Shown here: positions 14,078 to 21,679 of the stretch, one piece after another
Position numbering within the stretch: the stretch's first letter is position 1
How the letters are laid out: the number at the start of each line of letters is the position of its first letter
DNA from: Candidatus Kuenenbacteria bacterium
Lineage (GTDB): Bacteria; Patescibacteriota; Patescibacteriia; UBA11705; JABHMO01
DNA length: 32,697 nt
NCBI GenBank assembly: GCA_013202715.1
Contig: JABMRF010000001.1
Coordinates: forward strand, 1-32,697
Direction: 5' to 3'
The notes under the pieces: model-generated
What the model was told of the DNA's origin: nothing
Seen by the model: only the letters and a program-made list of their open reading frames with translations
The model's database searches: none
Program-made: the position numbers and the translations under genes

Positions 14078-14722
14078 ATGGAACATAATCCTATCATAAG
14101 GAACGGATGGATTGAAGTAATTACCGGCTGTGTTTTTTCCGGAAAAAGCGACGAAGGCTCCAAGAGAATCACTAAAGAATGCTATGCAAAAGGGAGAAAT
14201 GTTTTAATTCTCACTCCAAATACTGGAAGACGAAAAATCACAATTTGTCACAGTGGAGAAGAGGTCGACACCAAAGATCAATTTGTCAGTCGCGCGGGAA
14301 AAAGCCACCCTGCTTTTGAAATCCCGCATGACAATCCGGAAAAAGTTTTTGAACTTCTAAAGGAAGGTACTACCACAGTAGTATTTGAAGAAGCTCAATT
14401 TTTCAACAAAACACTGATTGACGTCTGTCACTGTTTAGCTACTAAATACAAATTACGAGTAATTGTCATCGGGCTGGACAAGGACCTTTTCAATCGCGGA
14501 TTTGGATCCATGCCAGAATTGATGATCGCTGCAGAAAGTGTCAAAAAAGAATTGGCGACCTGTCTTCATTGCGGAAGCCAAAACGCAAACAGCAGTTGGT
14601 TGCCTCCAAAGTACTGGAAGGAACTAAAGGAAGGTAATATCTTGCCAGGTGATGCTTTTGAGCCAGCTTGTCGTAGTTGTTATTCTGATTTAAAGGAAGA
14701 ACATGGCTTACCACAATTATAG
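14078..14722 (+). CDS. tdk: Thymidine kinase
   Basis: A 214-residue type II thymidine kinase that salvages thymidine to dTMP. The P-loop GCVFSGKS (17-24) corresponds to the usual GPMFSGKT; the catalytic Glu is in VFEEAQFF (102-109); GLDKDLFNRGF (132-142) matches the GLDxDF loop. A zinc site is formed by Cys162-x-x-Cys165 (CLHC) and Cys198-x-x-Cys201 (CRSC). The protein is slightly longer than usual at both ends. AGGAG lies 6 nt before the ATG, one of the few SD sites among the + strand metabolic genes. Confidence 0.9.
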   Translation: MEHNPIIRNGWIEVITGCVFSGKSDEGSKRITKECYAKGRNVLILTPNTGRRKITICHSGEEVDTKDQFVSRAGKSHPAFEIPHDNPEKVFELLKEGTTTVVFEEAQFFNKTLIDVCHCLATKYKLRVIVIGLDKDLFNRGFGSMPELMIAAESVKKELATCLHCGSQNANSSWLPPKYWKELKEGNILPGDAFEPACRSCYSDLKEEHGLPQL

Positions 14723-14792
14723 ATCAAGAGGCAGCACCGCAATGCGTGGCTGCTCTTTATTTTCCCTCCAAAACATGATAGAATAATACTAT

Positions 14793-16328
14793 ATGAAATT
14801 ACAAACCATAATTGGATTAGAATTCCACGTGCAGTTAAAAACCAAAACCAAAATGTTTTGCGCGTGTTCTAATGAATCGGAAAAATCTAAACCAAACGAT
14901 AACATTTGCCCGATCTGTCTCGGACATCCGGGAGTTTTGCCAACAATAAATGACCAAGCTATGGCAATGGGCGTCAAAGCGGCCCTGGCTTTGAATTTTA
15001 AAATAGCTGACTTTACAAAATTCGACCGAAAAAACTATTTTTATCCAGATCTTCCGAAAGGTTATCAAATCTCGCAATATGACAAGCCTCTTGCTGAAGA
15101 TGGCTGGTTAGCTATAAACAATGTGGCTAAGGACGGCTTGACTGGCCGGCTTGATGATGAGAAACAGTTGAAGCGAATCGGTCTAATTCGCCTGCACATG
15201 GAGGAAGATTCGGCCAAGTCAACTCATTCAAAAGATTCAACTTTGGTTGATTACAATCGTGGTGGAACGCCACTAATTGAAATTGTAACTACGCCTCAAT
15301 TTTCAACCCCACAAGAAGCAAAAACTTTTGCTCAGGAACTCCGGTTAATTATGCGCTATCTGGATATTTCTTTCGCTGATATGGAAAAAGGTCAGCTTCG
15401 CTGTGATGCTAATATTTCAATGCGGCCGGAAGGCGAGACAAAACTGTATCCAAAAGCTGAGATCAAGAACATTAATTCTTTTCGAGCTCTTGAGAGAGCG
15501 CTTGCTTATGAAATCGAAAGACAAACCATTCTTTGGAAAGAAAACAAACCGCCGGACATTCAGGAAACTCGTGGCTGGGACGAAGGCAAACAAATTACGG
15601 TCTCGCAAAGAGTGAAAGAAGCAGAACATGACTACCGCTATTTTCCAGAACCGGACTTACCGCCATTAACTTTTACAAAAGAACAAGTTGAGGAAATAAA
15701 AAGATTATCGCACGAACTTCCGCAAGCAAAGAGAAGACGATTTATGGAAATGTACAGTTTTACCGGCGAGCAAGCAAAAATTTTAACTGAAACAAGACAG
15801 CTTGCTAATTATACTGAACAAATTATTTCCGAACTAAAAGATTGGCTGCATACCGTCGAAGGCATTGATGGTACCGAGGAAGAAATTTGGGAAAACAATA
15901 AAAAGAAATTGGTTAAACAGGTTTCGAACTGGATGGTCAATAAATTTTTGCCGTTATTATCTGAACAAAAAATTTCACTTTCAAAAAATAAGGTAACTGC
16001 GGAAAATTTTGCAGAATTTATCACGCTGGTTTATCAAGGAAAAATTAACAGCGCCGCCGCCCAGCTAATTCTTCAAGAAATGATCAAAACAGGAGCAGAC
16101 CCTTCACATGTTCTAGATGACAAGGATCTTGGACAGATGAGCTCTGAAACAGACTTAACTGAAATTATTCAAAAGATCATCCAAAACAACCCTGATTTGG
16201 TTAAACAATACAAAGATGGAAAGGAAACGGTCATCAAATATTTTGTTGGCTTGGTCATGAAACAAACCAAGGGAAAGGCTGACCCGCAAAAGGCTGAGGA
16301 ACTCTTGAAACTACATTTAGTTAAATAA
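14793..16328 (+). CDS. gatB: Aspartyl/glutamyl-tRNA amidotransferase subunit B
   Basis: A 511-residue GatB, the kinase and tRNA-binding subunit of GatCAB, which makes Gln-tRNA(Gln) or Asn-tRNA(Asn) from the misacylated forms. Signatures are IIGLEFHVQLKTKTKMFCAC, NICPICLGHPGVLP (cysteines of the zinc site), KNYFYPDLPKGYQISQYD, and LHMEEDSAKSTH. The C-terminal YqeY-like helical domain covers about 350-511. The partner genes gatA and gatC are not in the window. It has no SD site and ends at a strong terminator. Confidence 0.97.
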   Translation: MKLQTIIGLEFHVQLKTKTKMFCACSNESEKSKPNDNICPICLGHPGVLPTINDQAMAMGVKAALALNFKIADFTKFDRKNYFYPDLPKGYQISQYDKPLAEDGWLAINNVAKDGLTGRLDDEKQLKRIGLIRLHMEEDSAKSTHSKDSTLVDYNRGGTPLIEIVTTPQFSTPQEAKTFAQELRLIMRYLDISFADMEKGQLRCDANISMRPEGETKLYPKAEIKNINSFRALERALAYEIERQTILWKENKPPDIQETRGWDEGKQITVSQRVKEAEHDYRYFPEPDLPPLTFTKEQVEEIKRLSHELPQAKRRRFMEMYSFTGEQAKILTETRQLANYTEQIISELKDWLHTVEGIDGTEEEIWENNKKKLVKQVSNWMVNKFLPLLSEQKISLSKNKVTAENFAEFITLVYQGKINSAAAQLILQEMIKTGADPSHVLDDKDLGQMSSETDLTEIIQKIIQNNPDLVKQYKDGKETVIKYFVGLVMKQTKGKADPQKAEELLKLHLVK

Positions 16329-16338
16329 TTTAAAAAGA

Positions 16339-16375
16339 AAAAGCTCTGCCGATATAGAGAAAAGGCAGAGCTTTT
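16339..16375. terminator. Bidirectional terminator between gatB and the Cys-rich gene
   Basis: A 12-bp stem, AAAAGCTCTGCC (16339-16350) with GGCAGAGCTTTT (16364-16375), with T runs in both directions. Confidence 0.9.
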
Positions 16376-16394
16376 GTTTTGGGGTTTCAACTGG

Positions 16395-17060
16395 CTAGTC
16401 GTAGTAGTAGCAGTAGCCGTCGTCAGCGCAGTACGTGTCGCTCGGGCAATCGCTGTCGTACCAGCAGCCATCGTCGTAGGCTTCTTCGTAGCAGTAGCCA
16501 TCCGACTCGCAGTACGTGCCACTCGGACAATCACTGTCGTACCAACAGCCGTCGTCGTAATAGACGTCTTCGTAGCAATAGCCGTCGGTTTCGCAATAGT
16601 AGCCATTGCCACATTCATAGTCACTGGAACAACCATCGTCGTAGTACTCGACGGCCTCCTCGTAACAGTAACCGTCCGTCCCGCACCAATAGCCGTAGGC
16701 GCAGTCCGAATCATACCAGCAACCGGTTGTCTCGAAAGGCGGTTCGCAAAAACCGTCGTACGAGCAGTACTCACCACTCCAGCACTCGTAGTCGCTGTAG
16801 CAATCCGGCACGTAGCATGATCCCGAGTACGTGTCACAGTACTCGTAATCGTAGCAGTCATTGTCGCTGTAGCAACCGTAACTGCCGGTGTCGACCGTGT
16901 TGACCACCACTGCACCTGACGAATACCCACCAGTAGCGATGCAATAGCCATCGTAACTGCAGTACTCATCACTCCAGCAGTCATGGTCGTCGTAGCATTC
17001 GCCAATTCCGAAACATCCGTTCAGGCAGACGGCCAGCAACAGCATCAAAAAGTTCCTCAT
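16395..17060 (-). CDS. Cysteine-rich repeat lipoprotein
   Basis: A 221-residue exported protein. Residues 1-16 form a short signal peptide with a lipobox-like LNGC (Cys16), so it is probably a surface lipoprotein. The rest is seven modules of C-x5-C-x5-C-x5-C (one has a longer last spacer), such as CWYDSDC followed by PSGTYC and ESDGYC, very rich in Tyr and Asp and almost without Lys. Similar Cys modules occur in secreted proteins of deltaproteobacteria; each probably forms two disulfides. GC content is above that of its neighbours, hinting at transfer. GGAGG precedes the ATG, and a consensus promoter lies at 17115-17143. Role unknown; adhesion or surface structure is a guess. Confidence 0.8.
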   Translation of the reverse strand: MRNFLMLLLAVCLNGCFGIGECYDDHDCWSDEYCSYDGYCIATGGYSSGAVVVNTVDTGSYGCYSDNDCYDYEYCDTYSGSCYVPDCYSDYECWSGEYCSYDGFCEPPFETTGCWYDSDCAYGYWCGTDGYCYEEAVEYYDDGCSSDYECGNGYYCETDGYCYEDVYYDDGCWYDSDCPSGTYCESDGYCYEEAYDDGCWYDSDCPSDTYCADDGYCYYYD

Positions 17061-17114
17061 GACAACCTCCAGTTTTGAGTTATTTCCAAGAAAGGTTAAA
17101 GAACATAATATAGA

Positions 17115-17143
17115 ATTATAGCATACATTTCAAAAAAAGTCAA
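17115..17143 (-). promoter_or_regulatory. Promoter of the Cys-rich lipoprotein gene
   Basis: TTGACT (17138-17143), 17-bp spacer, TATAAT (17115-17120) on the minus strand. Confidence 0.85.
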
Positions 17144-17224
17144 GCCCAAAAGGCCTTATTTATACCAATTTTACACAATGAAATCACTAAATTAACTTAC
17201 TTTGCCAGTACTATTATCTTATCT

Positions 17225-17253
17225 TTGACAAAGCAATATTTAACAGATATAAT
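17225..17253 (+). promoter_or_regulatory. Promoter of small RNA 1
   Basis: TTGACA (17225-17230), 17-bp spacer, TATAAT (17248-17253): a full consensus promoter with no gene behind it. Confidence 0.88.
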
Positions 17254-17259
17254 CTAGTT

Positions 17260-17388
17260 GCTGAAAAACTTCAGTTAAGATACTTCGGCCTTCTTATATT
17301 CTCCATCATAGAAGGCCCCCTCGTTGTCATCTCATCTGGAATTTACTCAGCTATGAGTCTTCACCTTGTTGAAGACTCTTCTTTTTTT
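17260..17388 (+). ncRNA. Small RNA 1 of a tandem triplet
   Basis: About 129 nt. GCTGA at the 5' end pairs with TCAGC (17347-17351). Inside, CTTCAG and AGAT face ATCT and CTGGAA, and GGCCTTCT (17287-17294) pairs with AGAAGGCC (17310-17317). The conserved strands CAGTTAAGAT and GTTGTCATCTCATCTG are shared with small RNA 2. It ends in a Rho-independent terminator, GAGTCTTCA (17355-17363) with TGAAGACTC (17370-17378) and a T run. There is no reading frame of note. Confidence 0.8.
17355..17388 (+). terminator. Terminator of small RNA 1
   Basis: A 9-bp stem, GAGTCTTCA/TGAAGACTC, followed by TTCTTTTTTT. Confidence 0.9.
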
Positions 17389-17395
17389 AATACCC

Positions 17396-17423
17396 TTGAC
17401 AAAAAATAAAAAACAGTTACAAT
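17396..17423 (+). promoter_or_regulatory. Promoter of small RNA 2
   Basis: TTGACA (17396-17401), 16-bp A-rich spacer, TACAAT (17418-17423). Confidence 0.8.
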
Positions 17424-17427
17424 GTAG

Positions 17428-17550
17428 CTGCTGAGAGATTTCAGTTAAGATGTTTTTGCCTTCTAACGTCCTCCTTCCGATTAGGCCGGTTGTCATCTCA
17501 TCTGAAATTGTATCAGTTGTGAGTCTTCACCTTGTGAAGACTCCTTTTTA
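17428..17550 (+). ncRNA. Small RNA 2 of a tandem triplet
   Basis: About 123 nt, with the same order of parts as small RNA 1: CTGA near 17431 pairs with TCAG near 17513, ATTTCAG with CTGAAAT, AGAT with ATCT, and a central GCCT/AGGC hairpin whose large loop contains TCCTCCTT. That loop sequence is complementary to AAGGAGGA and could mask SD sites, an inference. The terminator is GAGTCTTCAC (17521-17530) with GTGAAGACTC (17534-17543). Confidence 0.8.
17521..17550 (+). terminator. Terminator of small RNA 2
   Basis: A perfect 10-bp stem with a 3-nt loop, then a T-rich run. Confidence 0.88.
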
Positions 17551-17560
17551 TTTAGTACAC

Positions 17561-17589
17561 TTGACGAAAGCGAAAAAAAAAGTTAGTAT
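17561..17589 (+). promoter_or_regulatory. Promoter of small RNA 3
   Basis: TTGACG (17561-17566), 17-bp spacer, TAGTAT (17584-17589). TATTAT, 3 bp downstream, is an alternative -10. Confidence 0.65.
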
Positions 17590-17594
17590 TATAT

Positions 17595-17705
17595 TGCTGA
17601 TTAGTTTTGATAATGGATTAATATTTACTCCGGGGTGGGGTCGACGTTATTTTCACGTCAAAATCTATATCAGCAGGAACCTTCACCAAGTGAAGGTTCT
17701 TTTTC
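17595..17705 (+). ncRNA. Small RNA 3 of a tandem triplet, diverged
   Basis: About 110 nt. TGCTGAT (17595-17601) pairs with ATCAGCA (17669-17675), keeping the outer stem of small RNAs 1 and 2. The interior differs: a GACGT/ACGTC hairpin (about 17643-17659) and a G-rich CCGGGGTGGGG stretch. It ends at GAACCTTCAC (17677-17686)/GTGAAGGTTC (17690-17699) and a T run that overlaps the miaA stop codon on the other strand. Confidence 0.7.
17677..17705 (+). terminator. Terminator of small RNA 3
   Basis: A 10-bp stem with a 3-nt loop and TTTTT. The inner five pairs are the same as in terminators 1 and 2, the outer pairs are changed with compensation. Confidence 0.85.
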
Positions 17706-18723
17706 ATTTCAAGAAATTACTTACTGCGCTCTGGCCTTCAGCAAAATCCTTTACCCATCGAATTGTTTTATCTCTCTTGAACCAGGTCAACTGGCGCTTG
17801 GCATATCGCCGAGTGTCTCGTTTTATAAGCCGAACTGATTCTTCGCCAGAAATTTCATTATTAAGAAATTGACAAACCTGACGATAACCAATTCCACTCA
17901 TGGCTTTTGATGAGCAATCATATCCTTTGGCTATTAAAGTTTTTACTTCCTCGATCAGGCCCAGCTCAATCATCTGATCAACCCGAGTATCTATTTTGTC
18001 ATAAAGCTTTTCGCGGGGCAAACTGATTCCGATCTGTAAAAATTCGAATTCACTTTCTCCTGTTTCTTTTTGTAAAGGCTTCTTTGTTTGCAAAAGGATT
18101 TCCGCTGTTCGAATTACTCGACGCGGATTTGTAATATCAATTTTTGATTCAATATCTGGATCAATTTTTTTTATTTTTTTTATTAAGGCCGGCACGCCCT
18201 TTTTCTCAACCAACTTTTCAAGCTTTGCTCTGAGCGTCTCATCCAATCCAGCTTGAAACTGATAATCATTGACTAAAGCTGAAATATATAAACCGGTTCC
18301 GCCAACAATGATTGGCTGACGATCTGGATTGTACTTTATAATTTCCTTCACCTGTTTCAACCAATCGTCCAAGCTGAATTCCTGGTCCGGGTCGATTATA
18401 TCTACCATGTATTCTTGAATAGATTGATGCGAATTAGCCTTTATGCGAATGCCGCGAATATGCGAATTTTTATTCCTTAACCCTTGTTCTTTACCCCTTC
18501 CTTGACCGTTGCTCTTTGCCACTTGCCCCTCACTAACAAGATAAAACTTTCCATCATCCCAATAACCATGATCCTTGTTTGTGCCTATGTCCATCTGCTT
18601 GTAAACTTGACGAGAATCTGCGGAAATCAAAAAACCATTAAACTCTTTGGCAAGCTTAAGGGCAACACTTGATTTTCCACTGGCTGTTGGGCCGAGGACG
18701 ATGATTACTTTTCGTTTACTCAT
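17704..18723 (-). CDS. miaA: tRNA dimethylallyltransferase
   Basis: A 339-residue MiaA that adds the isopentenyl group to A37 of tRNAs reading U-starting codons; MiaB, encoded nearby, then methylthiolates it. Motifs are the P-loop GPTASGKSS (11-19), SADSRQVYK (34-42), GGTGLYI, and the C-terminal KRDTRRYAKRQLTWF. Length exceeds the usual 300-310 residues because of an insertion at about 68-100 (SNGQGRGKEQG, then SHIRGIRIKANSH), encoded by ATGCGAAT repeats. The start is the ATG at 18723; upstream codons add nothing conserved. No SD site. Confidence 0.95.
   Translation of the reverse strand: MSKRKVIIVLGPTASGKSSVALKLAKEFNGFLISADSRQVYKQMDIGTNKDHGYWDDGKFYLVSEGQVAKSNGQGRGKEQGLRNKNSHIRGIRIKANSHQSIQEYMVDIIDPDQEFSLDDWLKQVKEIIKYNPDRQPIIVGGTGLYISALVNDYQFQAGLDETLRAKLEKLVEKKGVPALIKKIKKIDPDIESKIDITNPRRVIRTAEILLQTKKPLQKETGESEFEFLQIGISLPREKLYDKIDTRVDQMIELGLIEEVKTLIAKGYDCSSKAMSGIGYRQVCQFLNNEISGEESVRLIKRDTRRYAKRQLTWFKRDKTIRWVKDFAEGQSAVSNFLK
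18424..18522 (-). repeat. In-frame ATGCGAAT word repeat inside miaA
   Basis: ATGCGAAT occurs at 18427-18434, 18443-18450 and 18460-18467, with GCGAAT at 18454-18459. The reverse complement of the same words makes the leader at 21641-21674. The encoded peptide is a low-complexity insertion. Confidence 0.7.
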
Positions 18724-18765
18724 AAAACAGTTCCACCATAGCAATAAAAACAGGAATGGTCAATA

Positions 18766-18793
18766 TTGACAAACGCATTGAATACACTATATA
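18766..18793 (+). promoter_or_regulatory. Promoter of the methyltransferase gene
   Basis: TTGACA (18766-18771), 16-bp spacer, TATATA (18788-18793); TATACT two bases on is an alternative. Confidence 0.7.
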
Positions 18794-18834
18794 CTAATTT
18801 ATCAAGAAGTTCTTTTACTCAAACGGAGGTAAAC

Positions 18835-19623
18835 ATGACAACAAAAAAAGAAGCTGGAGCCAACCATCCGGAAAGATACAGCAACTATCAAGGCTGGTCT
18901 GAAATAGAAATAAAATACCTACTCCCAACGGCTAGCCAAAGATTGATATCACTTGTTTGTGAAAATCATATTCATCCTTATGCTATCGGACCTGGAAATG
19001 ACCCCGTGAACGAGATTTTGCTTGACCTGGCAAAGATTCTACCCGAATGTACCACAACGGCCATCGACAGAGACAAAAAACAGCTAAGCCTGGCAGGGAC
19101 ATTGGGCTTTGATCAATTGATACTAGGTAACCTTCTGCAAACAAAATCTCCATTTATTCCATCCACATTTCATCGGGCAGATATTGTCACAGCCATCATG
19201 GTTCTGCACAACTTGCCAACTGGGTCGCTCCATGATGCGATTGCCAATATTGCATCTATTTGCCGCAGAGGGACAATAGTCTATTGCATAGATCCAATCA
19301 TGGATGCTTTCATCACTCCGGAAACAAGCGAAGAGAGAAAAATAAAACTGGGAACATTTGCTCAGGTTGTTGATAAAATGACTCGCCAAATCGTTAGGGG
19401 AAGGAATATCATGACCTTCCCAAATGATTGTGAAGTTGAGATGGTCCCAGACTATCATAACCCAGAAAAATGCACCACAATAAGTTGCGGATATCATCCC
19501 CTTCACGAATATCTTGACGCTTTCAGAAAACATGAATTTGCAACGCATCATGTCCTGATTGAAAAAGAAGGAGAAGAAGAAATGGTTCCCGCATGGCAGA
19601 TAATCACTGCCATAAAGCTATAA
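18835..19623 (+). CDS. Putative class I SAM-dependent methyltransferase
   Basis: A 262-residue protein with a Rossmann-type methyltransferase core. The motif I-like loop is AIGPGNDPVNE (about 50-60), an acidic residue ends strand 2 (TAIDRDKK), and FHRADIVTAIMVLHNLP corresponds to motif IV. The C-terminal part has a Cys/His stretch and no known substrate domain. The start is the ATG at 18835, where GGAGGT lies 4 nt upstream; the frame opens earlier only through the promoter. It has its own promoter and terminator and is oriented divergently from miaA. The substrate is unknown. Confidence 0.65.
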   Translation: MTTKKEAGANHPERYSNYQGWSEIEIKYLLPTASQRLISLVCENHIHPYAIGPGNDPVNEILLDLAKILPECTTTAIDRDKKQLSLAGTLGFDQLILGNLLQTKSPFIPSTFHRADIVTAIMVLHNLPTGSLHDAIANIASICRRGTIVYCIDPIMDAFITPETSEERKIKLGTFAQVVDKMTRQIVRGRNIMTFPNDCEVEMVPDYHNPEKCTTISCGYHPLHEYLDAFRKHEFATHHVLIEKEGEEEMVPAWQIITAIKL

Positions 19624-19632
19624 TACAAAAAA

Positions 19633-19659
19633 CGCCCCTCACATCCGGGGGCGATTTTT
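19633..19659 (+). terminator. Terminator of the methyltransferase gene
   Basis: CGCCCC (19633-19638) pairs with GGGGCG (19648-19653), followed by ATTTTTC. Confidence 0.85.
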
Positions 19660-19844
19660 CATTTCAGCTAATCAATCTTAAAAATCTTTTTTAATATAAC
19701 TTTATTCTCACAAAGAGTACAGTCAATACGCTTTGTCAATTTACCACTTGAATTAAAATTATAAACCAGTAAAAGTCGGTCCTTTAATGAATTTTTGTTT
19801 TTCATATTTATCTCATTTATATTCATTATTATATTTTTGAAGGG

Positions 19845-19879
19845 AAAAAATGAGGACAAACGTATTGACGTTTGCCCTC
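19845..19879 (-). terminator. Terminator of the zinc-ribbon gene
   Basis: A 12-bp stem, GAGGACAAACGT (19852-19863) with ACGTTTGCCCTC (19868-19879), with a T run on the minus strand (19845-19850). The stretch 19660-19844 shows nothing else I can support. Confidence 0.85.
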
Positions 19880-19913
19880 AATCTGTAGGGCTACGAAACT
19901 AGCAGCGCATCAG

Positions 19914-20135
19914 CTAACCCTCCGGGCTGCTGGGGCAACCACAACGGTTCCGGGGGACGCTGCAAAATCCGCAAATCGGTTCTTCATACTTTACCGTTTT
20001 AGTAGGATGATCACGCTCATACTCCTGGCGATCTCGTTTTCTGGCCGCCATAACCTCATCAATGCATTTATCGCACATCGAGTTAAATTCCGGATAGAGC
20101 CGATCGTGTCGGGAACATCTTGAATAGCCACCCAT
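19914..20135 (-). CDS. Small zinc-ribbon-like protein
   Basis: A 73-residue protein with Cys/His clusters: CSRH near residue 7, CDKC near 20, CGFC near 56 and CGC near 65. They could bind two zinc ions. Between them is a charged helix (VMAARKRDRQEYERDH). No family is recognised. An open frame runs upstream to 20249, but GGAGGT 6 nt before the ATG at 20135 fixes the start. It has a strong terminator and belongs to the SD-rich accessory class. Confidence 0.6.
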   Translation of the reverse strand: MGGYSRCSRHDRLYPEFNSMCDKCIDEVMAARKRDRQEYERDHPTKTVKYEEPICGFCSVPRNRCGCPSSPEG

Positions 20136-20230
20136 TTTCAGACCTCCGTTGTGATGAAACTGGATCAAAACTCCAGCGAAAACCAAATACCATTGTTTAG
20201 ATTTACTTACGTAAAAACTTATATTTTTAT

Positions 20231-21553
20231 TTATCCATAAAACACCCACTCTCTCGCTTTTTTGACTTCAACTTCCACAATATCCCCTATCTGAGCGCCT
20301 GAATTTTTAATTTGTACACGTTTCATTTCTCTAGAATTTCCTTCAACGTAATCATCTTCAACAGTATCAATCAAAACAGAAACTTTCTGGCCAACATATT
20401 TCTGATTATTCAGAAGGACAATCTTTTTCATCTGATCTTGGAACTGATGCCAGCGACGTCTCTTCTCTTCCTGCGAAACATCGTCCTCCAGTTTGTCAGC
20501 AGTGGTCCCGCTTCTTGGCGAATACATAGCGTGATATGCAATATCAAATTGGATTCGATCAAATGCTTTCAGAGTATTTTCAAACTGCTGAACAGTTTCC
20601 CCAGGGAAACCAACAATAATATCTGTCCCAATCGCAATATCAGGGCGTACTTGGCGCAGTTTACTAATTAATTTTTCATAATCTTCAATTGTATACTTGC
20701 GATTCATTTTTTCCAAAACTTGATTGTCACCTGACTGCAAAGCTAAATGCAAATAGTTTGACATTTTTGGTAATGAAAAAGCTTGAATAATATCATCGTG
20801 CAAATCCTTCGGGTGACTGGAAAGAAATCCGATGCGATCAATATTATCAATCTGATTTACTTCCCACAGTAATTTGGCAAAAGGCTGATGAAAAGGATTT
20901 GCTTTTGAAAAACTTTCCAGGTCTGCGGGCGCATATGAATTTACATTTTGCCCAAGTAGCGTGACCTCCTTTGCCCCATTAGCAACTAAATGATTTGCTT
21001 CAGATAAAACCTCTTTCACCGATCGACTTTCCTCGCGCCCTCGAACATATGGAACCGCGCAATAGCTGCAATAATTATTGCAACCGGTCATAATCGGCAC
21101 AAAGGCCTTGTATTTGGAACTTGATTTTGGTAGGACAGAAAAATAATTTTCATCTGTATATAGTTGTTGTTCAGTGCCATCTCCAGTCAGGCGCGACGCC
21201 GGCGTCGCACCTGACTGGGTTAAATATTTTTCAAGCAGATTTAGCTCTTTTATGTCAAAAACAAAATCATATCGCTTTTCAAATTTGATTTTGTCCTCTG
21301 GCAAAATGCAGCCAGTAAGGATGACGGAGATTTCTCTTTTTAGCTTAATTTCATCAAAAATCTTCAACAATCCCCAAACTCTATCTATCGGAGCCTGTCG
21401 AACACTGCAGGAATTTACAACTACAACATCTGCTTCTTCGGGCGCGTCTACGCTTGAACAATTTAGGTGTTCAAAAACAGCAACAATTCTTTCTGAATCG
21501 CTCTTATTCATCTGACAGCCAAATGTTATTATGTGATACTTTTTCATAGTCAT
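20231..21553 (-). CDS. miaB: tRNA-2-methylthio-N6-dimethylallyladenosine synthase
   Basis: A 440-residue MiaB, a radical-SAM methylthiotransferase that makes ms2i6A37 from the MiaA product. The N-terminal UPF0004 domain holds Cys13 (FGCQMN), Cys49 (NSCSVR) and Cys82 (TGCILP) for the auxiliary cluster. The radical-SAM cluster uses Cys158, Cys162, Cys165 (GCNNYCSYCAVPYVRG). A TRAM domain forms the C-terminus. Residues 114-127 (SGATPASRLTGDGT) are an insertion encoded by a 36-bp palindrome between the first two domains. ATG at 21547 is an alternative start. No SD site. Confidence 0.96.
   Translation of the reverse strand: MTMKKYHIITFGCQMNKSDSERIVAVFEHLNCSSVDAPEEADVVVVNSCSVRQAPIDRVWGLLKIFDEIKLKREISVILTGCILPEDKIKFEKRYDFVFDIKELNLLEKYLTQSGATPASRLTGDGTEQQLYTDENYFSVLPKSSSKYKAFVPIMTGCNNYCSYCAVPYVRGREESRSVKEVLSEANHLVANGAKEVTLLGQNVNSYAPADLESFSKANPFHQPFAKLLWEVNQIDNIDRIGFLSSHPKDLHDDIIQAFSLPKMSNYLHLALQSGDNQVLEKMNRKYTIEDYEKLISKLRQVRPDIAIGTDIIVGFPGETVQQFENTLKAFDRIQFDIAYHAMYSPRSGTTADKLEDDVSQEEKRRRWHQFQDQMKKIVLLNNQKYVGQKVSVLIDTVEDDYVEGNSREMKRVQIKNSGAQIGDIVEVEVKKAREWVFYG
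21183..21218. repeat. 36-bp near-perfect palindrome inside miaB
   Basis: CCAGTCAGG (21183-21191) pairs with CCTGACTGG (21210-21218), and GCGACGCC (21193-21200) with GGCGTCGC (21201-21208). Only the C/A at 21192/21209 is unpaired. It is GC-rich in AT-rich surroundings and in frame. Confidence 0.9.
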
Positions 21554-21616
21554 AAGGTAACATAATTAGACCGATTTTTCAACCTTGACAACTCTCTTCA
21601 AATAAGGCAAAATCTA

Positions 21617-21679
21617 TGCTACAATACAATCGAATTAAATATTCGCATTATTCGCGATTCGCATCATTCGCATCACTAT
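21617..21679 (+). repeat. Extended -10 element and word-repeat leader
   Basis: TGCTACAAT (21617-21625) resembles an extended -10 promoter. Downstream, ATTCGCAT-type words are repeated (21641-21674) up to the next gene. The same words in reverse complement are inside miaA. Confidence 0.5.

Noticed and set aside
16169..17005. Long minus-strand frame rich in Thr/Ala across the Cys-rich gene, plus two + strand frames rich in Arg/Ser or Val
   Set aside because: They are shadows of the tandem-module gene in other frames; only the 16395-17060 frame has a signal peptide, regular Cys spacing, an SD site and a promoter.
19668..19859. 63-residue minus-strand frame
   Set aside because: It begins inside a strong terminator, has no SD site, and shows no protein-like features.
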